DNA of 64,000 nucleotides from Halalkalibacillus sediminis (GCF_002844535.1 NZ_PJNH01000002.1:496001-560000), one strand, 5' to 3'. Positions 26,112 to 36,850 are shown, numbered from the stretch's first letter. A program made the numbers and translations. Notes: a model not told the origin generated them from the letters alone.

Positions 26112-28631
26112 ATGAGGCAATTGTTAACGAAAGTGTTTGGTGATGGAAATGCCAAGCAGTTGAAGAAACTTGAGAAAATTGCAGATCAAATAGAAGAACT
26201 GGAGCCGAAGATGCAACAGCTTTCGGATCACGCGCTTCAGGAAAAAACTGAAGAATTTAGAGGGCGTTATAACCAAGGTGAATCATTAGACGATATGTTA
26301 GTGGAAGCTTATGCAGTAGCTCGAGAAGCGGCGAAGCGTGTATTAGGTATGCGTCCGTTCTACGTTCAGCTATTGGGTGCGATTGCGCTTCACCATGGTG
26401 ATATCGCTGAGATGAAAACAGGTGAAGGTAAAACATTGGCATCGACAATGCCAGCATATTTGAATGGTCTCACTGGTAAAGGGGTCCATATTATCACAGT
26501 CAACGATTATTTGGCTGATCGTGACGCTCAAGAGATGGGCGAGCTATATAACTGGCTCGGATTGACTGTTGGTTTGAACACGAACTCCCTCTCCAAAGAC
26601 GAAAAGCGTGAAGCTTATGCGAAGGACATAACATATGGTACGAACAATGAGTACGGGTTCGACTATTTGCGTGATAATATGGTTCTTTATAAGGAAAAAA
26701 TGGTGCAGCGTCCGTTACATTTCGCCATCATTGATGAGGTCGACTCGATTTTAATTGATGAGGCTCGTACGCCATTGATCATTTCGGGTTCTCAGAAGAA
26801 ATCGCAGACGAACTACTTACAAGCTGATTCGTTCGTTAGCACTCTTCAAAATGAAGAAGATTATACTTTTGATGAGAAAACTCGTAACGTTCAGTTGACC
26901 GAACAAGGTATTTCTAAAGCCGAGCAATATTTCAACATCGAGAACTTGTATGATTTGGACAACGTATCTCTGACTCACCATGTGAATCAGGCATTAAAAG
27001 CACATGTTGTCATGCAAAAGGACACGGACTATGTAGTAGATGAAGATCAAGTGGTCATCGTCGACCAGTTTACGGGTCGTTTGATGAAAGGTCGTCGCTA
27101 TAGTGATGGTCTTCACCAGGCAATTGAAGCGAAAGAAAATCTCCAGATTCAGAAGGAGAGCATGACACTCGCAACGATTACATTCCAGAATTTCTTCCGT
27201 ATGTACGAAAAGATTTCTGGTATGACTGGTACTGCTAAAACTGAGCAGGAAGAATTCCGTAACATTTATAATATGGATGTTATTTCGATTCCGACAAATA
27301 AACCTATTGTCCGTCAAGATAATGCGGATATGATTTATAAGTCTATTGAAGGAAAATATCGTGCACTTGTGCAGGATATTAAAGAACGTAATGCTAAGGG
27401 ACAGCCTGTGCTTGTAGGTACAGTAGCGGTCGAAACTTCAGAAGTCATTGCGAATCTTTTGAAAAAAGCTGGCGTGAAGCATAATGTGTTGAACGCGAAG
27501 AACCACTTCCGTGAAGCGGAAATTATTTTAGAGGCTGGTCAAAAGGGCGCGGTAACAATCGCGACGAACATGGCCGGACGTGGTACTGACATCAAGCTTG
27601 GTGATGGTGTAAAAGAACTCGGTGGTCTCGCGGTAATTGGTACCGAACGTCATGAATCACGTCGTATCGATAATCAGCTTCGTGGACGTTCAGGTCGTCA
27701 AGGGGACCCTGGTTTGTCTCAGTTTTATTTGGCGATGGAAGATGAACTGATGCGCCGTTTCGGTTCTGACAATATGCGCGCGATGATGGATCGTCTTGGT
27801 ATGGAAGACGATCAACCAATTGAAAGTAAGATGGTTTCTCGTGCAGTAGAATCGGCTCAAAAACGTGTAGAAGGTAACAACTTCGATGCCCGTAAACAAC
27901 TACTAGCTTATGATGATGTGCTACGTCAGCAGCGTGACATTATTTACGCTCAGCGTTTTGAAGTACTTGATTCTAATCACCTTCGTGAAATCATCGAACA
28001 GATGATTCATTCAACAGTCGAGCGTAATGTCGCTGGTTACACGATTGATGAAGAGGAAGAGAACTGGGATCTTGAAGGTCTAGCTGAGTACTTACATGCA
28101 ACGGTATTAGAGCCTGATGAGTTAAGTGCAGGTAAACTCAAAGGTAAAGAGCCTGAGGAAATGACTGAGCTTGTAATGGAAATCGTTAAGCGTAAGTACG
28201 ATCAGAGAGAAGAAGAGTTGTCTGAAGAACAAATGCGTGAATTCGAAAAAGTTATTTTACTTCGTACAGTTGATTCTAAGTGGATGGACCACATCGACCA
28301 GATGGATCAGCTTCGACAAGGTATCCACTTGAGAGCTTATGGACAGACTGATCCGTTACAAGAGTACCAAACGGAAGGTTTCTCCATGTTCCAAGATATG
28401 ATTGGAAATATTGAGCAAGAAGTAGCAAAATACGCTATGAAAGCTCAAATCCGCGAGAACTTGCAACGTGTAGAAGTAGCATCAGGTACTCAAGCAATTG
28501 CTGGTGGCAATCAGAAGAAAGAAAAGAAAAAGCCATCTCCTTATATTAAAAAGGATGAAGTAGGTCGTAACGAGCCTTGTCCATGTGGCAGTGGTAAGAA
28601 ATATAAAAACTGTCATGGTAAAGCCGTTTAG
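26112..28631 (+). CDS. secA: Protein translocase ATPase SecA
   Basis: An 839-residue motor ATPase that pushes preproteins through SecYEG. Visible landmarks are '[20 protein letters not shown]' (Walker A), '[19 protein letters not shown]' (Walker B), 'TVAVETSE' and 'GRGTDIKLG' of the second helicase half, '[13 protein letters not shown]', and a C-terminal zinc-binding SecB-type tail '[18 protein letters not shown]'. I use the ATG at 26112 (6 bases after GAGGTG, '[12 protein letters not shown]'); upstream extensions run into the promoter region. It supplies export for the many secreted proteins in this window. Confidence 0.97.
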   Translation: MRQLLTKVFGDGNAKQLKKLEKIADQIEELEPKMQQLSDHALQEKTEEFRGRYNQGESLDDMLVEAYAVAREAAKRVLGMRPFYVQLLGAIALHHGDIAEMKTGEGKTLASTMPAYLNGLTGKGVHIITVNDYLADRDAQEMGELYNWLGLTVGLNTNSLSKDEKREAYAKDITYGTNNEYGFDYLRDNMVLYKEKMVQRPLHFAIIDEVDSILIDEARTPLIISGSQKKSQTNYLQADSFVSTLQNEEDYTFDEKTRNVQLTEQGISKAEQYFNIENLYDLDNVSLTHHVNQALKAHVVMQKDTDYVVDEDQVVIVDQFTGRLMKGRRYSDGLHQAIEAKENLQIQKESMTLATITFQNFFRMYEKISGMTGTAKTEQEEFRNIYNMDVISIPTNKPIVRQDNADMIYKSIEGKYRALVQDIKERNAKGQPVLVGTVAVETSEVIANLLKKAGVKHNVLNAKNHFREAEIILEAGQKGAVTIATNMAGRGTDIKLGDGVKELGGLAVIGTERHESRRIDNQLRGRSGRQGDPGLSQFYLAMEDELMRRFGSDNMRAMMDRLGMEDDQPIESKMVSRAVESAQKRVEGNNFDARKQLLAYDDVLRQQRDIIYAQRFEVLDSNHLREIIEQMIHSTVERNVAGYTIDEEEENWDLEGLAEYLHATVLEPDELSAGKLKGKEPEEMTELVMEIVKRKYDQREEELSEEQMREFEKVILLRTVDSKWMDHIDQMDQLRQGIHLRAYGQTDPLQEYQTEGFSMFQDMIGNIEQEVAKYAMKAQIRENLQRVEVASGTQAIAGGNQKKEKKKPSPYIKKDEVGRNEPCPCGSGKKYKNCHGKAV

Positions 28632-28701
28632 TGATTCAACCAATTTACAATGTTAATGTGTAGTCTTTTAATAAAATGCTACAAAATATGAAACGATAAG
28701 G

Positions 28702-28733
28702 AGTGCCTGCGGAAGAACAGGCACTTCTTTTTC
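28702..28733 (+). terminator. Intrinsic terminator between secA and prfB
   Basis: AGTGCCTG / CAGGCACT (28702-28709 with 28718-28725) followed by TCTTTTT. Confidence 0.85.
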
Positions 28734-28753
28734 CTAAGGAGTGTTTAAGCGTT

Positions 28754-29852
28754 ATGGATTTATCAGAAATTAAACATGAAATTGATCAACTCCAGCAACG
28801 TCTGGAAGATTTCAGGGGGTCTCTTTGACTTAGAGGATGACCGGAAACGAATTGATGAACTTGAGCATGAGATGACTGAGCCGAACTTTTGGGATGATCC
28901 TGATGAGGCTCAGAAAGTGATCAATGAAGCGAATGGAATTAAAAGTCGTGTAAACAGTTTCGATGACAATGTGGAACGGGTTGAAAACTTGGAAGTCTCA
29001 TACGAACTGGTGAAGGAAGAGAATGATGAAGAACTGTTCGATGATCTTCAAGAGCAGTTGAAAGAAACGGTGGAACAGTTCAATGCATTCGAGCTAGAGA
29101 TTCTTTTAAGTGAACCTTATGATAAGAATAATGCAATTTTGGAGATCCACCCAGGTGCTGGTGGGACGGAATCACAGGACTGGGCGCAGATGTTACTAAG
29201 AATGTATACTCGTTTCGCTGAGCGTCGTGGTTATTCGGTGGAGACATTGGATTACTTACCAGGGGATGAAGCGGGTGTCAAAAGTGTGACGATTTTAGTC
29301 AAAGGACACAATGCTTTCGGTTATTTGAAGGCGGAAAAAGGAGTACATCGCCTTGTGCGGTTGTCACCTTTTGACTCTTCAGGCCGTCGCCATACTTCTT
29401 TTGCATCCTGTGATGTAATGCCTGAATTTAATGATGAAGTTGAAATTGATGTGAAACCTGATGATCTAAAAATTGATACGTATCGTTCAAGTGGTGCTGG
29501 AGGTCAGCACGTCAACACGACAGACTCGGCTGTTCGTATCACTCACATTCCAACGAACACGGTCGTGACATGTCAGTCTGAAAGATCTCAAATTAAAAAT
29601 CGTGAGCAGGCGATGAAAATGCTTAAGTCGAAGTTGTATCAATATGAGATTGAAAAGCAACAGGCTGAGCTTGATGAAATTCGTGGTGAACAAAAGGAAA
29701 TTGGTTGGGGAAGTCAAATCCGCTCTTATGTGTTCCATCCTTATCAAATGGTGAAAGATCATCGGACGAATTATGAAAACGGAAATACGCAAGCTGTTAT
29801 GGACGGCGAGTTGGATGACTTCGTTGATGCTTATTTACGTTCGCGTGTTTAA
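28754..29852 (+). CDS. prfB: Peptide chain release factor 2 with programmed +1 frameshift
   Basis: RF2 is read as two frames: codons 1-24 from the ATG at 28754 to CTT at 28825, then a +1 shift skips T28826 and reading continues GAC-TTA to the stop at 29852, 365 residues in total. Landmarks are the peptide anticodon region '[15 protein letters not shown]' (SPF, recognises UGA and UAA) and the catalytic '[20 protein letters not shown]' (GGQ). The in-frame UGA at the shift site makes synthesis respond to the RF2 level. AAGGAGTG precedes the ATG, 12 bases upstream. In B. subtilis secA and prfB are likewise adjacent. Confidence 0.96.
28814..28828 (+). promoter_or_regulatory. RF2 programmed frameshift site
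   Basis: AGGGGG (28814-28819) is an internal Shine-Dalgarno three bases before the CTT codon; the slippery sequence CTT-TGA-C (28823-28829) is the textbook RF2 shift signal. Confidence 0.96.
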
Positions 29853-29965
29853 TTAGAGGTATACTTAGTGTAATCATAGTCAAATTTTTAATTGCTACTT
29901 GGCATATTTTTCTTTACACAGGGTAATATACGAAGTAAGTATATATAGCAGGAGGCGTATTTGAT

Positions 29966-30295
29966 ATGAAGAGAAATATTATGGTTGGAGTATTCGGGTT
30001 CATGCTTGTCCTCGGTGCTTGTGGTGGCGGAGATGAAGAAAGTGGCGGTGGTGGTGACGATCGCTCAGAAGGTGCAGAGCTTTACACTCAAAACTGCTCA
30101 ACATGTCACGGCGGGAACTTACAAGGTGGTAGTGGTCCAAACTTAGAAAATGTCGGTGAAAAGTATGATGTAGATACAATCGTGGATATTGCACAAAATG
30201 GTAAAGGTGGTATGCCTGCTCAGAATATAACTGAAGAAGAGGCTACTACAATTGCTGAGTGGATTACTAGTAGAGGTTCAGGTGAAGGTGAATAA
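29966..30295 (+). CDS. cccB: Membrane-anchored cytochrome c-551-type lipoprotein
   Basis: A 109-residue lipoprotein. The signal peptide ends in the lipobox 'LVLGAC' with Cys19 as lipid attachment site, followed by a Gly/Asp/Glu linker. Haem is bound by Cys44-Ser-Thr-Cys47-His48, with Met83 in 'KGGMPAQ' as the likely sixth ligand. Small cytochromes of this type carry electrons on the outer face of the membrane to a terminal oxidase. In B. subtilis cccB also lies between prfB and ftsE. AGGAGGCG precedes the ATG. Confidence 0.92.
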   Translation: MKRNIMVGVFGFMLVLGACGGGDEESGGGGDDRSEGAELYTQNCSTCHGGNLQGGSGPNLENVGEKYDVDTIVDIAQNGKGGMPAQNITEEEATTIAEWITSRGSGEGE

Positions 30296-30307
30296 AATAC
30301 TTAAAAA

Positions 30308-30342
30308 ACAAGTACTGATTTCGATTAGTACTTGTTTTTTTT
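30308..30342 (+). terminator. Intrinsic terminator of cccB
   Basis: ACAAGTACT / AGTACTTGT (30308-30316 with 30327-30335) followed by TTTTTTT. Confidence 0.92.
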
Positions 30343-30654
30343 ATTTCTAATAATAGGTATAATTTCAATAATTAACATTTCATAGGTATTTTGAACTTTT
30401 TTATAAATATACATCAATTGGCCTATTTCTTTTGTCGAGGAAACCCGATAAATGAAATATAAATGTAATATGGTGAAGGGTATATTTTCAGTTTAGAGAT
30501 GTTATAATGTGAATTGTGAAATTGAATTAGTCGAATTCTAACGAACAAAATGGAATCATTTGGACATAATTTCATGAATTGTGGTAGAATATGATTTAAT
30601 TAAGCGAATTTTCTCACAAAATCAGAGGTCATCAGGAGGCACAGGTGAAAAGAT
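30343..30654 (+). other. AT-rich leader region of ftsE
   Basis: About 310 bases without a gene. A possible promoter is TGGACA (30561-30566), 18 bases, TAGAAT (30585-30590); another TATAAT lies at 30503-30508 without a good -35. CAGGAGGCACAG is the ftsE ribosome site. Nothing else is evident. Confidence 0.45.
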
Positions 30655-31341
30655 ATGATTGAAATGCAGGATCTATATAAGGTATATAAGAATGGGGTCA
30701 CAGCGTTAAACGGTGTGAGCACGAATATCAATCAAGGTGAATTCGTGTATGTAGTCGGCCCAAGTGGGGCTGGAAAGACATCTTTTATCAAAATGATGTA
30801 CCGTGAAGAAACACCATCTAAAGGAAAGATATACATAAACGGTGTGGATGTCGGAACAGTTAAAGAGAAGAACGTACCTTTTTTGCGTCGTGACATAGGG
30901 GTTATCTTCCAAGACTTCAAATTGCTTCCTCGTTTAACAGTTTACGAGAATGTAGCTTTTGCACTTGAAGTAATAGAAGAAAATCCTAAGAAAATAAAGC
31001 GAAGAGTCATGAATGTGTTGGAACAAGTAGGTTTGAAGCATAAAGCTAGATTCATCCCAGCACAGTTATCTGGTGGGGAGCAGCAACGTGTTGCCATCGC
31101 TCGCGCAATCGTCAATAACCCTAAATTGATTATCGCTGACGAGCCGACGGGTAATCTAGATCCAGAGACATCATGGGAAATCATGCGTGTATTTGAAGAA
31201 GTTAATGCGACTGGTACCACTTTAGTGATGGCTACTCACAGTAAAGATATAGTGAATAAATTAAGAAAACGCGTCATTGCGATGGAGAAAGGCGAAATCG
31301 TAAGGGACGAGCATCGAGGGGAATACGGCTATGAAGTTTAG
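30655..31341 (+). CDS. ftsE: Cell division ABC-type ATPase FtsE
   Basis: A 228-residue ATPase with Walker A 'GPSGAGKT' (35-42), Q loop '[10 protein letters not shown]', signature 'LSGGEQQR', Walker B 'LIIADEPTG' and switch His in 'MATHSK'. With FtsX it does not transport a solute but activates extracellular peptidoglycan hydrolases. The end overlaps ftsX by 11 bases. An M23 hydrolase gene follows ftsX, a natural candidate for its target. Confidence 0.96.
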   Translation: MIEMQDLYKVYKNGVTALNGVSTNINQGEFVYVVGPSGAGKTSFIKMMYREETPSKGKIYINGVDVGTVKEKNVPFLRRDIGVIFQDFKLLPRLTVYENVAFALEVIEENPKKIKRRVMNVLEQVGLKHKARFIPAQLSGGEQQRVAIARAIVNNPKLIIADEPTGNLDPETSWEIMRVFEEVNATGTTLVMATHSKDIVNKLRKRVIAMEKGEIVRDEHRGEYGYEV

Positions 31342-32224
31342 TACAGCCAAAAGACATCTTAGAGAAGGCTCAAAAAATATTATTAGAAACAGCTGGATGA
31401 CAGTTGCAGCTGTCGGTGCTGTAACCACTACATTAGTATTGGTAGGAATATTCTTAACACTGATTATGAACATCAATCAGATTGCAGATAACATAGAAGA
31501 AGATGTTCAGTTAAAGGTATACATAGATCTAGCCGCACAACAGGAGCAAGTTGATGAGTTAGAGCAAGAGATTTCACAGATTTCCGGAGTTACTAAACTA
31601 GAATATTCATCAAAGGAGGAAGAGCTGGAGAATTTAATTGAGGACTTAGGAGAAGAAGGCGAGCAGTGGGAATTATTTGAACAAGCCAACCCTTTGAACG
31701 ATGCATTTGTCGTTCAAACACAAGCGGCTGATCAGTACCAGCGCGTTTCTAAAGAAATTTTAGCTATGGATAATGTTGAGTCAGTCGACTATTCCGAGAA
31801 TGTGGTTGAAAGATTGTTAACTTTCAATGATTATGCAAGATACATAGGGATCGCATTCATCGGCGCGTTATTACTGACTGCCATTTTCTTAATCTCTAAC
31901 ACGATTAAGATGACGATTTTAGCAAGACAAGATGAAATTGGAATTATGAAGCTTGTAGGAGCTAAAAACAGTTTCATCCGTTGGCCATTTTTCATTGAGG
32001 GATTATTGATGGGTGTACTTGGCTCAATCATACCGATCTCAATTGTAATGGGTGGTTATTACTATCTTTACGAGAATTTCAGAGATTCAATTAATGTACC
32101 GTTTGTAGAGTTATTACCGTTTAATCCGTTTGCATTGCAGATTTCATTATTACTATTAGGTATCGGCGTATTCATCGGAGTATGGGGAAGTGTTATGAGT
32201 GTACGCAAATTCCTAAAAGTTTAA
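31331..32224 (+). CDS. ftsX: Cell division membrane protein FtsX
   Basis: A 297-residue protein with the FtsX layout: TM1 (about 25-47), an extracellular domain of about 125 residues, then three TM segments (about 172-192, 218-240, 266-288) with 'IGIMKLVGAKNSFIRWPFFI' between the second and third. The extracellular domain is very acidic and should contact a hydrolase. Overlaps ftsE, so translation is coupled. Confidence 0.96.
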   Translation: MKFSTAKRHLREGSKNIIRNSWMTVAAVGAVTTTLVLVGIFLTLIMNINQIADNIEEDVQLKVYIDLAAQQEQVDELEQEISQISGVTKLEYSSKEEELENLIEDLGEEGEQWELFEQANPLNDAFVVQTQAADQYQRVSKEILAMDNVESVDYSENVVERLLTFNDYARYIGIAFIGALLLTAIFLISNTIKMTILARQDEIGIMKLVGAKNSFIRWPFFIEGLLMGVLGSIIPISIVMGGYYYLYENFRDSINVPFVELLPFNPFALQISLLLLGIGVFIGVWGSVMSVRKFLKV

Positions 32225-32295
32225 TACGTAATAACATCACAGAACACAAACAACAATTATTAAACTAATAAGAATACCAGAGAGGGGTTTGTCAG

Positions 32296-33831
32296 TTGAA
32301 AAGAAAATTAGCAGCTGTAGTCTTAGCCGTAGTAATGATCTTAGGATTAACGAGCGTTTCATCAATCGATGTGAGTGCTCAATCACTAAGCGACATACAA
32401 AAACAAATTGAAAGCTTAAAGAAACAGCAAAATGAAGTGAAGAGTGAGAAAAATAAAGTCCAAGAGAACGTTAAGGATGCAAGACAGAAATTGGACGCAA
32501 TCAAAGCGAAGCAATCTAAAACGAAGAGTGAAATCAACAAACTGAACCAACAAACAGCAACTACAGAAGAAAAAATCGAGCAAAAGAAACAGGAAATCAG
32601 TTTGAAAGAGAATGAAATTGCAGTAAAAGAAACTGAGATTAAACAAATCTCTAATGAAATTTATGCTCTTGAAGAAGAAATCAAAGAACTAGAAGCAGAG
32701 ATTAAGAGATTAAAAGAAGAAATAAAACAGTTAGAAGAAGAAGTCGTCCAATTAAAAGAAGATATTAAAATTAAAAAAGAGAAAATGGAACAACGTGAAG
32801 AATTACTTAAAGAAAGATTACGTACCCTTCAGAAAAATGGCGGAAATGTAAAGTACTTAGAAGTTGTTTTAGGTGCAAAAGATTTCGGTGATTTTATCAG
32901 CCGTGCTGCTGCAGTCAACAAAATCATGGATCAAGATAACAGCATTTTGACACAGCATGCAGAAGACAAAGTCGAACTGGAACAAATGAAACAACAAGTA
33001 GAAGATAATCTTGCGCAAGTGAAAAATAATAAAGCTTCAGTTGAAGATAACAAAGCAACAGTTGAAAAAAACCGTAATCAATTGGCAGCTAAGAAAGCTG
33101 ATTTGGATCAAGAGAAAGCAACACTTGAAGAACAACGTGGTTCTTTACTAGCTCAAAAAAGCGAACTAGATTCATTGGTTGCTAGTTTAGAAGATAAAAA
33201 GGAAACAAAAGATGTTCATTTGGCTAACTTGAACGAGAAAGAAGAAGAAGCTCATAAACACGCAATGTCAGCACAAGAAGAGGCTGCAAACTTAAGTAGC
33301 CAAGCTGCTGCATTTGATAAATTGATTGCAGAACAACAAAAGCAAGCTGAAAGAATAAAAGCACAAAAAAACAAGACAGAAAATGGCAATACCAGTTCAA
33401 CAGCTCCAAAAGAGACTGTACAATCAAGTGGAGGCTTCATTCGCCCTGCTGCTGGAACACGCACATCAAGTTTTGGTCCCCGTCCTAGCTTTGGAGGTTA
33501 CCATTATGGAATAGATATTGCTAAAACTGGAACAGTACCAATAAGAGCAGCAGCAGGTGGAGTAGTTGTGAGGTCTTATAAGTCTACTTCATATGGACAT
33601 GTCGTAATGATTGCACATATGATAGATGGTCAAAAGTATACAACTGTATACGCTCATATGAGAGGCAGAGCTGTCGGAACGGGTCAAACTGTTCAACAAG
33701 GACAATACCTTGGAAACATGGGTAACACAGGTCAATCTTTTGGTCAGCATCTTCACTTTGAACTCCACCGTGGCGGTTGGAATGGTAGTAAATCAAATGC
33801 TGTGAATCCTGCTAGTTATGGTATTCAATAG
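32296..33831 (+). CDS. Coiled-coil M23 murein hydrolase, EnvC-like
   Basis: A 511-residue secreted protein: signal peptide (1-29, ending 'VSAQ'), a long coiled coil (about 30-345) of Lys/Glu/Gln heptads, a short linker, and a C-terminal M23 (LytM) domain with both zinc motifs intact: 'HYGIDIAKTG' (HxxxD) and 'HLHFELH' (HxH). M23 enzymes cut peptidoglycan cross-bridges. TTG start 8 bases after GAGGGG. Position directly after ftsEX (71 bases) and the coiled-coil design match hydrolases controlled by FtsX. In B. subtilis the known FtsEX partner is CwlO, which has an NlpC/P60 domain instead and is encoded elsewhere. Confidence 0.92.
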   Translation: MKRKLAAVVLAVVMILGLTSVSSIDVSAQSLSDIQKQIESLKKQQNEVKSEKNKVQENVKDARQKLDAIKAKQSKTKSEINKLNQQTATTEEKIEQKKQEISLKENEIAVKETEIKQISNEIYALEEEIKELEAEIKRLKEEIKQLEEEVVQLKEDIKIKKEKMEQREELLKERLRTLQKNGGNVKYLEVVLGAKDFGDFISRAAAVNKIMDQDNSILTQHAEDKVELEQMKQQVEDNLAQVKNNKASVEDNKATVEKNRNQLAAKKADLDQEKATLEEQRGSLLAQKSELDSLVASLEDKKETKDVHLANLNEKEEEAHKHAMSAQEEAANLSSQAAAFDKLIAEQQKQAERIKAQKNKTENGNTSSTAPKETVQSSGGFIRPAAGTRTSSFGPRPSFGGYHYGIDIAKTGTVPIRAAAGGVVVRSYKSTSYGHVVMIAHMIDGQKYTTVYAHMRGRAVGTGQTVQQGQYLGNMGNTGQSFGQHLHFELHRGGWNGSKSNAVNPASYGIQ

Positions 33832-33866
33832 TTTTTGTTTACGTTAAATTTACCATGTAGTATGAT

Positions 33867-33900
33867 AAAGGCATTACACATTTAGTGTAATGCCTTTTAT
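33867..33900 (+). terminator. Intrinsic terminator of the ftsEX-M23 unit
   Basis: AAAGGCATTACAC / GTGTAATGCCTTT, a perfect 13-bp stem (33867-33879 with 33885-33897) with a 5-base loop. Confidence 0.85.
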
Positions 33901-33963
33901 TACATTTAAATTTATTAAACAAAGAAAGTGATTATTAAACATACAGTCGTTGGGGTGAATACA

Positions 33964-35469
33964 TTGAATCTGAGTAAAAAATTGTTTATAAGTTTACTAG
34001 TACTTACATTCCTCGTAGGCGGGGCTGTCTCAATTGCTGCTGTGCAGTGGTTTGGAGATGATACAACTACTCAACCGGTAGAAGAAAATGAAAGTGAAAA
34101 TGAAGAAGAGGATACAACACCTGATGATCAAAAAGAAGAAGAAGAGAAAACGTCAGGTGATGAGGAAGGATCAGAAGAGTATGATCTTTCAACTGTTGAA
34201 GAAACTTTGCAACTGATTGAAAAAAATTATGTTAAGGATGTCGATAAAGAAGAGTTACTTGAAGGTGCCGTTGAAGGCATGGTCAACAAACTTGAAGATC
34301 CTTATAGTGAATACATGGACCCCGAAACGACTGAGCAGTTCAATTCACAATTAGAATCTTCTTTTGAAGGAATTGGTGCAGAGGTAACAAAGCGTGAAGG
34401 GTATATAACCATTATCGCTCCATTGAAGGACGCTCCCGCTGAGGAAGTTGGGTTGCGTCCGAACGACCGGGTGATTGAAGTAGATGGTGAAAGCTTAGAA
34501 GGGTACACTGTATATGAAGCTGTTTCACTTATACGAGGTGAAAAGGGAACAGATGTTACATTGACAATTGATCGACCAGGTGATGATGAACCATTTGAAG
34601 TCACCATAACTCGTGATACAATCCCGTTGAAAACCGTTTATAGTGAGGTTGAGGAACAGAATGGCCAGAATGTCGGTGTACTTCAAATCAGATCTTTTGG
34701 TGAAGGAACAGCGGAAGAATTTAAGGAAAAGTTGACTAAACTAGAAGAAGAAGAAAATATTGAGGGGCTTATTATTGATGTTAGAGGCAACCCAGGAGGT
34801 TTATTCTCTGCGGTTGAAGCAATATTAGGCAACTTCATGAATGATGATGAACCTTATGTTCAGACTGCTCGCGAAGGTGCTGATCCGGAAGGCTACTATG
34901 TGAATGGTTCTGAAAAGGATTATCCGATTTCAGTCTTAGTGAATGAAGGTAGTGCTTCAGCTTCTGAAATATTAGCGGCTGCTTTAAAAGAAGTCGGTGG
35001 TTATGATATCGTTGGTCAAACGACCTTTGGTAAAGGAACTGTGCAGCAAACGTTACCACTTGGTGATGGAATGCTCAAAGTGACAGTTTTGAATTGGTTG
35101 AGCCCTGAAGGAAACCAAATTAATGAAGTGGGGGTTGAACCTACCATTGAGGTTGAACAACCAGAATTCTTCTACTTGTCCCTTATTCAGGCAGAAGAAG
35201 AATTAGCTCTTGATTCTAACGGGAAAGAAGTTGAAAAGCTTCAGGTCATGCTTGAAGGGCTTGGGTATGAACCGGGCCGCACAGACGGTTATTTTGATGA
35301 AGGAACTGAACAAGCCGTTGAAGAATTCCAAGAAGCGAATGGGCTAGACACCACGGGTGTATTAGATGAAGATACTGAAAACAAATTGGAAGAAATGATT
35401 TTGGAAGAAGTTAACGATTCATCGAACGATAAACAATTACAAGAAGCCATGCAAAATCTTTTCGAATAA
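33964..35469 (+). CDS. ctpB: C-terminal processing peptidase CtpB (S41 family)
   Basis: A 501-residue extracytoplasmic serine protease. It has an N-terminal anchor (residues 5-27), an acidic linker, a PDZ domain ('IGAEVTKREGYITIIAPLKD' onward), the S41 core with Ser in 'NEGSASASEILA' and Lys in 'TTFGKGTVQQ', and a C-terminal peptidoglycan-binding domain (about 422-485). In B. subtilis CtpB trims SpoIVFA during sporulation. I use TTG at 33964, 5 bases after GGGGTGA, giving 'MNLSKKLFISLL'; a GTG 12 codons upstream has no good ribosome site. Confidence 0.94.
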   Translation: MNLSKKLFISLLVLTFLVGGAVSIAAVQWFGDDTTTQPVEENESENEEEDTTPDDQKEEEEKTSGDEEGSEEYDLSTVEETLQLIEKNYVKDVDKEELLEGAVEGMVNKLEDPYSEYMDPETTEQFNSQLESSFEGIGAEVTKREGYITIIAPLKDAPAEEVGLRPNDRVIEVDGESLEGYTVYEAVSLIRGEKGTDVTLTIDRPGDDEPFEVTITRDTIPLKTVYSEVEEQNGQNVGVLQIRSFGEGTAEEFKEKLTKLEEEENIEGLIIDVRGNPGGLFSAVEAILGNFMNDDEPYVQTAREGADPEGYYVNGSEKDYPISVLVNEGSASASEILAAALKEVGGYDIVGQTTFGKGTVQQTLPLGDGMLKVTVLNWLSPEGNQINEVGVEPTIEVEQPEFFYLSLIQAEEELALDSNGKEVEKLQVMLEGLGYEPGRTDGYFDEGTEQAVEEFQEANGLDTTGVLDEDTENKLEEMILEEVNDSSNDKQLQEAMQNLFE

Positions 35470-35486
35470 TTGAACGTGTTGATAGG

Positions 35487-35518
35487 TGGCTCAGCATATG
35501 TTGAGCCATCTTTTTTTA
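35487..35518 (+). terminator. Intrinsic terminator of ctpB
   Basis: TGGCTCA / TGAGCCA (35487-35493 with 35502-35508) followed by TCTTTTTTT. Confidence 0.88.
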
Positions 35519-35617
35519 TTAGGTAAGAAAATATTAAAGTACTGAGTAGCAGGATTATCGACAATTCTTAACGAATAGCTTTACATTATATGAAGATTTG
35601 AATCGGGGGTAAGTGAC

Positions 35618-36850
35618 ATGGCAGTCGAATGGTTGAAGGAAATTGGATTCGGATTTTTATGGCTGTTTGTTCAGCCGTTACTATATCTAGCAATCGCATA
35701 TAGCTTTTGGACTGGTTACCGTCGAATCAAAAAGGATCGGCGTCAATTTGGTCATCGGGTTTTTTCAAATGGATTTGAATGGAAAAATACATGGTGGTTG
35801 GGAGTGTTATTAGGATTACTTCTTAGTGTAGGTTTAGTTGCTAGTGGTGGATTCCTTAACTACACTTGGGTACTTATGCTATCTTGCGTGGTTCTCATTC
35901 TCATGCTTGTCAATCAAGTAGCGCTTCTTTCACCTGTTTATACAATAGGGATCGCAGGAGCAATCACTTTTTCACTAGCATGGTTTGGAAGTGATTTTCT
36001 CCCAAACGAATTACAAGATGAAGTAGTTTCGGTCGATGTCATAATGGTTAGTTATTTGTTAATTGCACTATTGATTACTGAAGGATTGCTTTTTCTTAAA
36101 TCTAAAAGAAATCATTCCTTTCCTATGCTGCACAAAGGAAAGCGCGGAAAATACATTGCTTCCCACACGATAAAAAAATTGATGGTGGTGCCATTGATGG
36201 TACCTATTCCAGGTGGAGTGTTAGAGCTAAGCCCTTGGTTGGGATGGTGGCCAGTTTTTGATTATGGTGGGGATGGTTTTGGGTTGATGCTTATCCCATT
36301 CATTATAGGCGCATCTCAACGTTTTCAAGGTGTTTTCAGTGATATAGGCGCGAAGAAGGTCGGAAAATCTTTGCTTTTATTCTCTCTTATTTTAGTTGGA
36401 GGAGCAGTTGCAGTTTTCTTTTATCCTTCATTCGCTATAGCACTTATTGGTGTAGCGTTCGTAGGAAGGATCCTGATTCATCTGATTTTCCGGTCTTCGG
36501 ATTTAGAAAAGCGCCCTATATTTACTCCTCAAACAGATGGTATTCTGATTGTCGGAATTACTCCTGGTTCTCCAGCTGACGCGATGGGGCTTCAAGTCGG
36601 TGAAAAAATTGAGAAGGTGCACGGCAGACCTGTAGCAAATGAACACGAATTTTTTGAAGTGATGAGTGAAAATCGTACGTACTGTAAATTAGCTGTTCGC
36701 GACTTAAACGGGGAAATCCGGTTTGTTCAACGTGCAATTTATGAAGGTGAGCGTCACGAATTAGGGTTGATCTTTATAAAAGAGACACCGCGCTTCAGTT
36801 TAAGAACTGAGAGCATTGAAATAGAAAATGAAGAAGAAAAGAGCTCTTAA
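35618..36850 (+). CDS. minJ: Division topology protein MinJ
   Basis: A 410-residue polytopic membrane protein with about six to eight hydrophobic helices (residues 10-300) and a cytoplasmic C-terminal PDZ domain ('ILIVGITPGSPADAMGLQVG' onward). This domain order and the position after ctpB and before uvrBA match B. subtilis MinJ, which links DivIVA to MinD at the poles and also affects motility. swrA, a neighbour in B. subtilis, is not present. GGGGGTAAGTG precedes the ATG. A terminator overlaps its last codons. Confidence 0.9.
   Translation: MAVEWLKEIGFGFLWLFVQPLLYLAIAYSFWTGYRRIKKDRRQFGHRVFSNGFEWKNTWWLGVLLGLLLSVGLVASGGFLNYTWVLMLSCVVLILMLVNQVALLSPVYTIGIAGAITFSLAWFGSDFLPNELQDEVVSVDVIMVSYLLIALLITEGLLFLKSKRNHSFPMLHKGKRGKYIASHTIKKLMVVPLMVPIPGGVLELSPWLGWWPVFDYGGDGFGLMLIPFIIGASQRFQGVFSDIGAKKVGKSLLLFSLILVGGAVAVFFYPSFAIALIGVAFVGRILIHLIFRSSDLEKRPIFTPQTDGILIVGITPGSPADAMGLQVGEKIEKVHGRPVANEHEFFEVMSENRTYCKLAVRDLNGEIRFVQRAIYEGERHELGLIFIKETPRFSLRTESIEIENEEEKSS

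Noticed and set aside
28776-28830. prfB as a frameshifted pseudogene
   Set aside because: The internal UGA sits in the canonical RF2 recoding signal, and both parts of the protein are intact.
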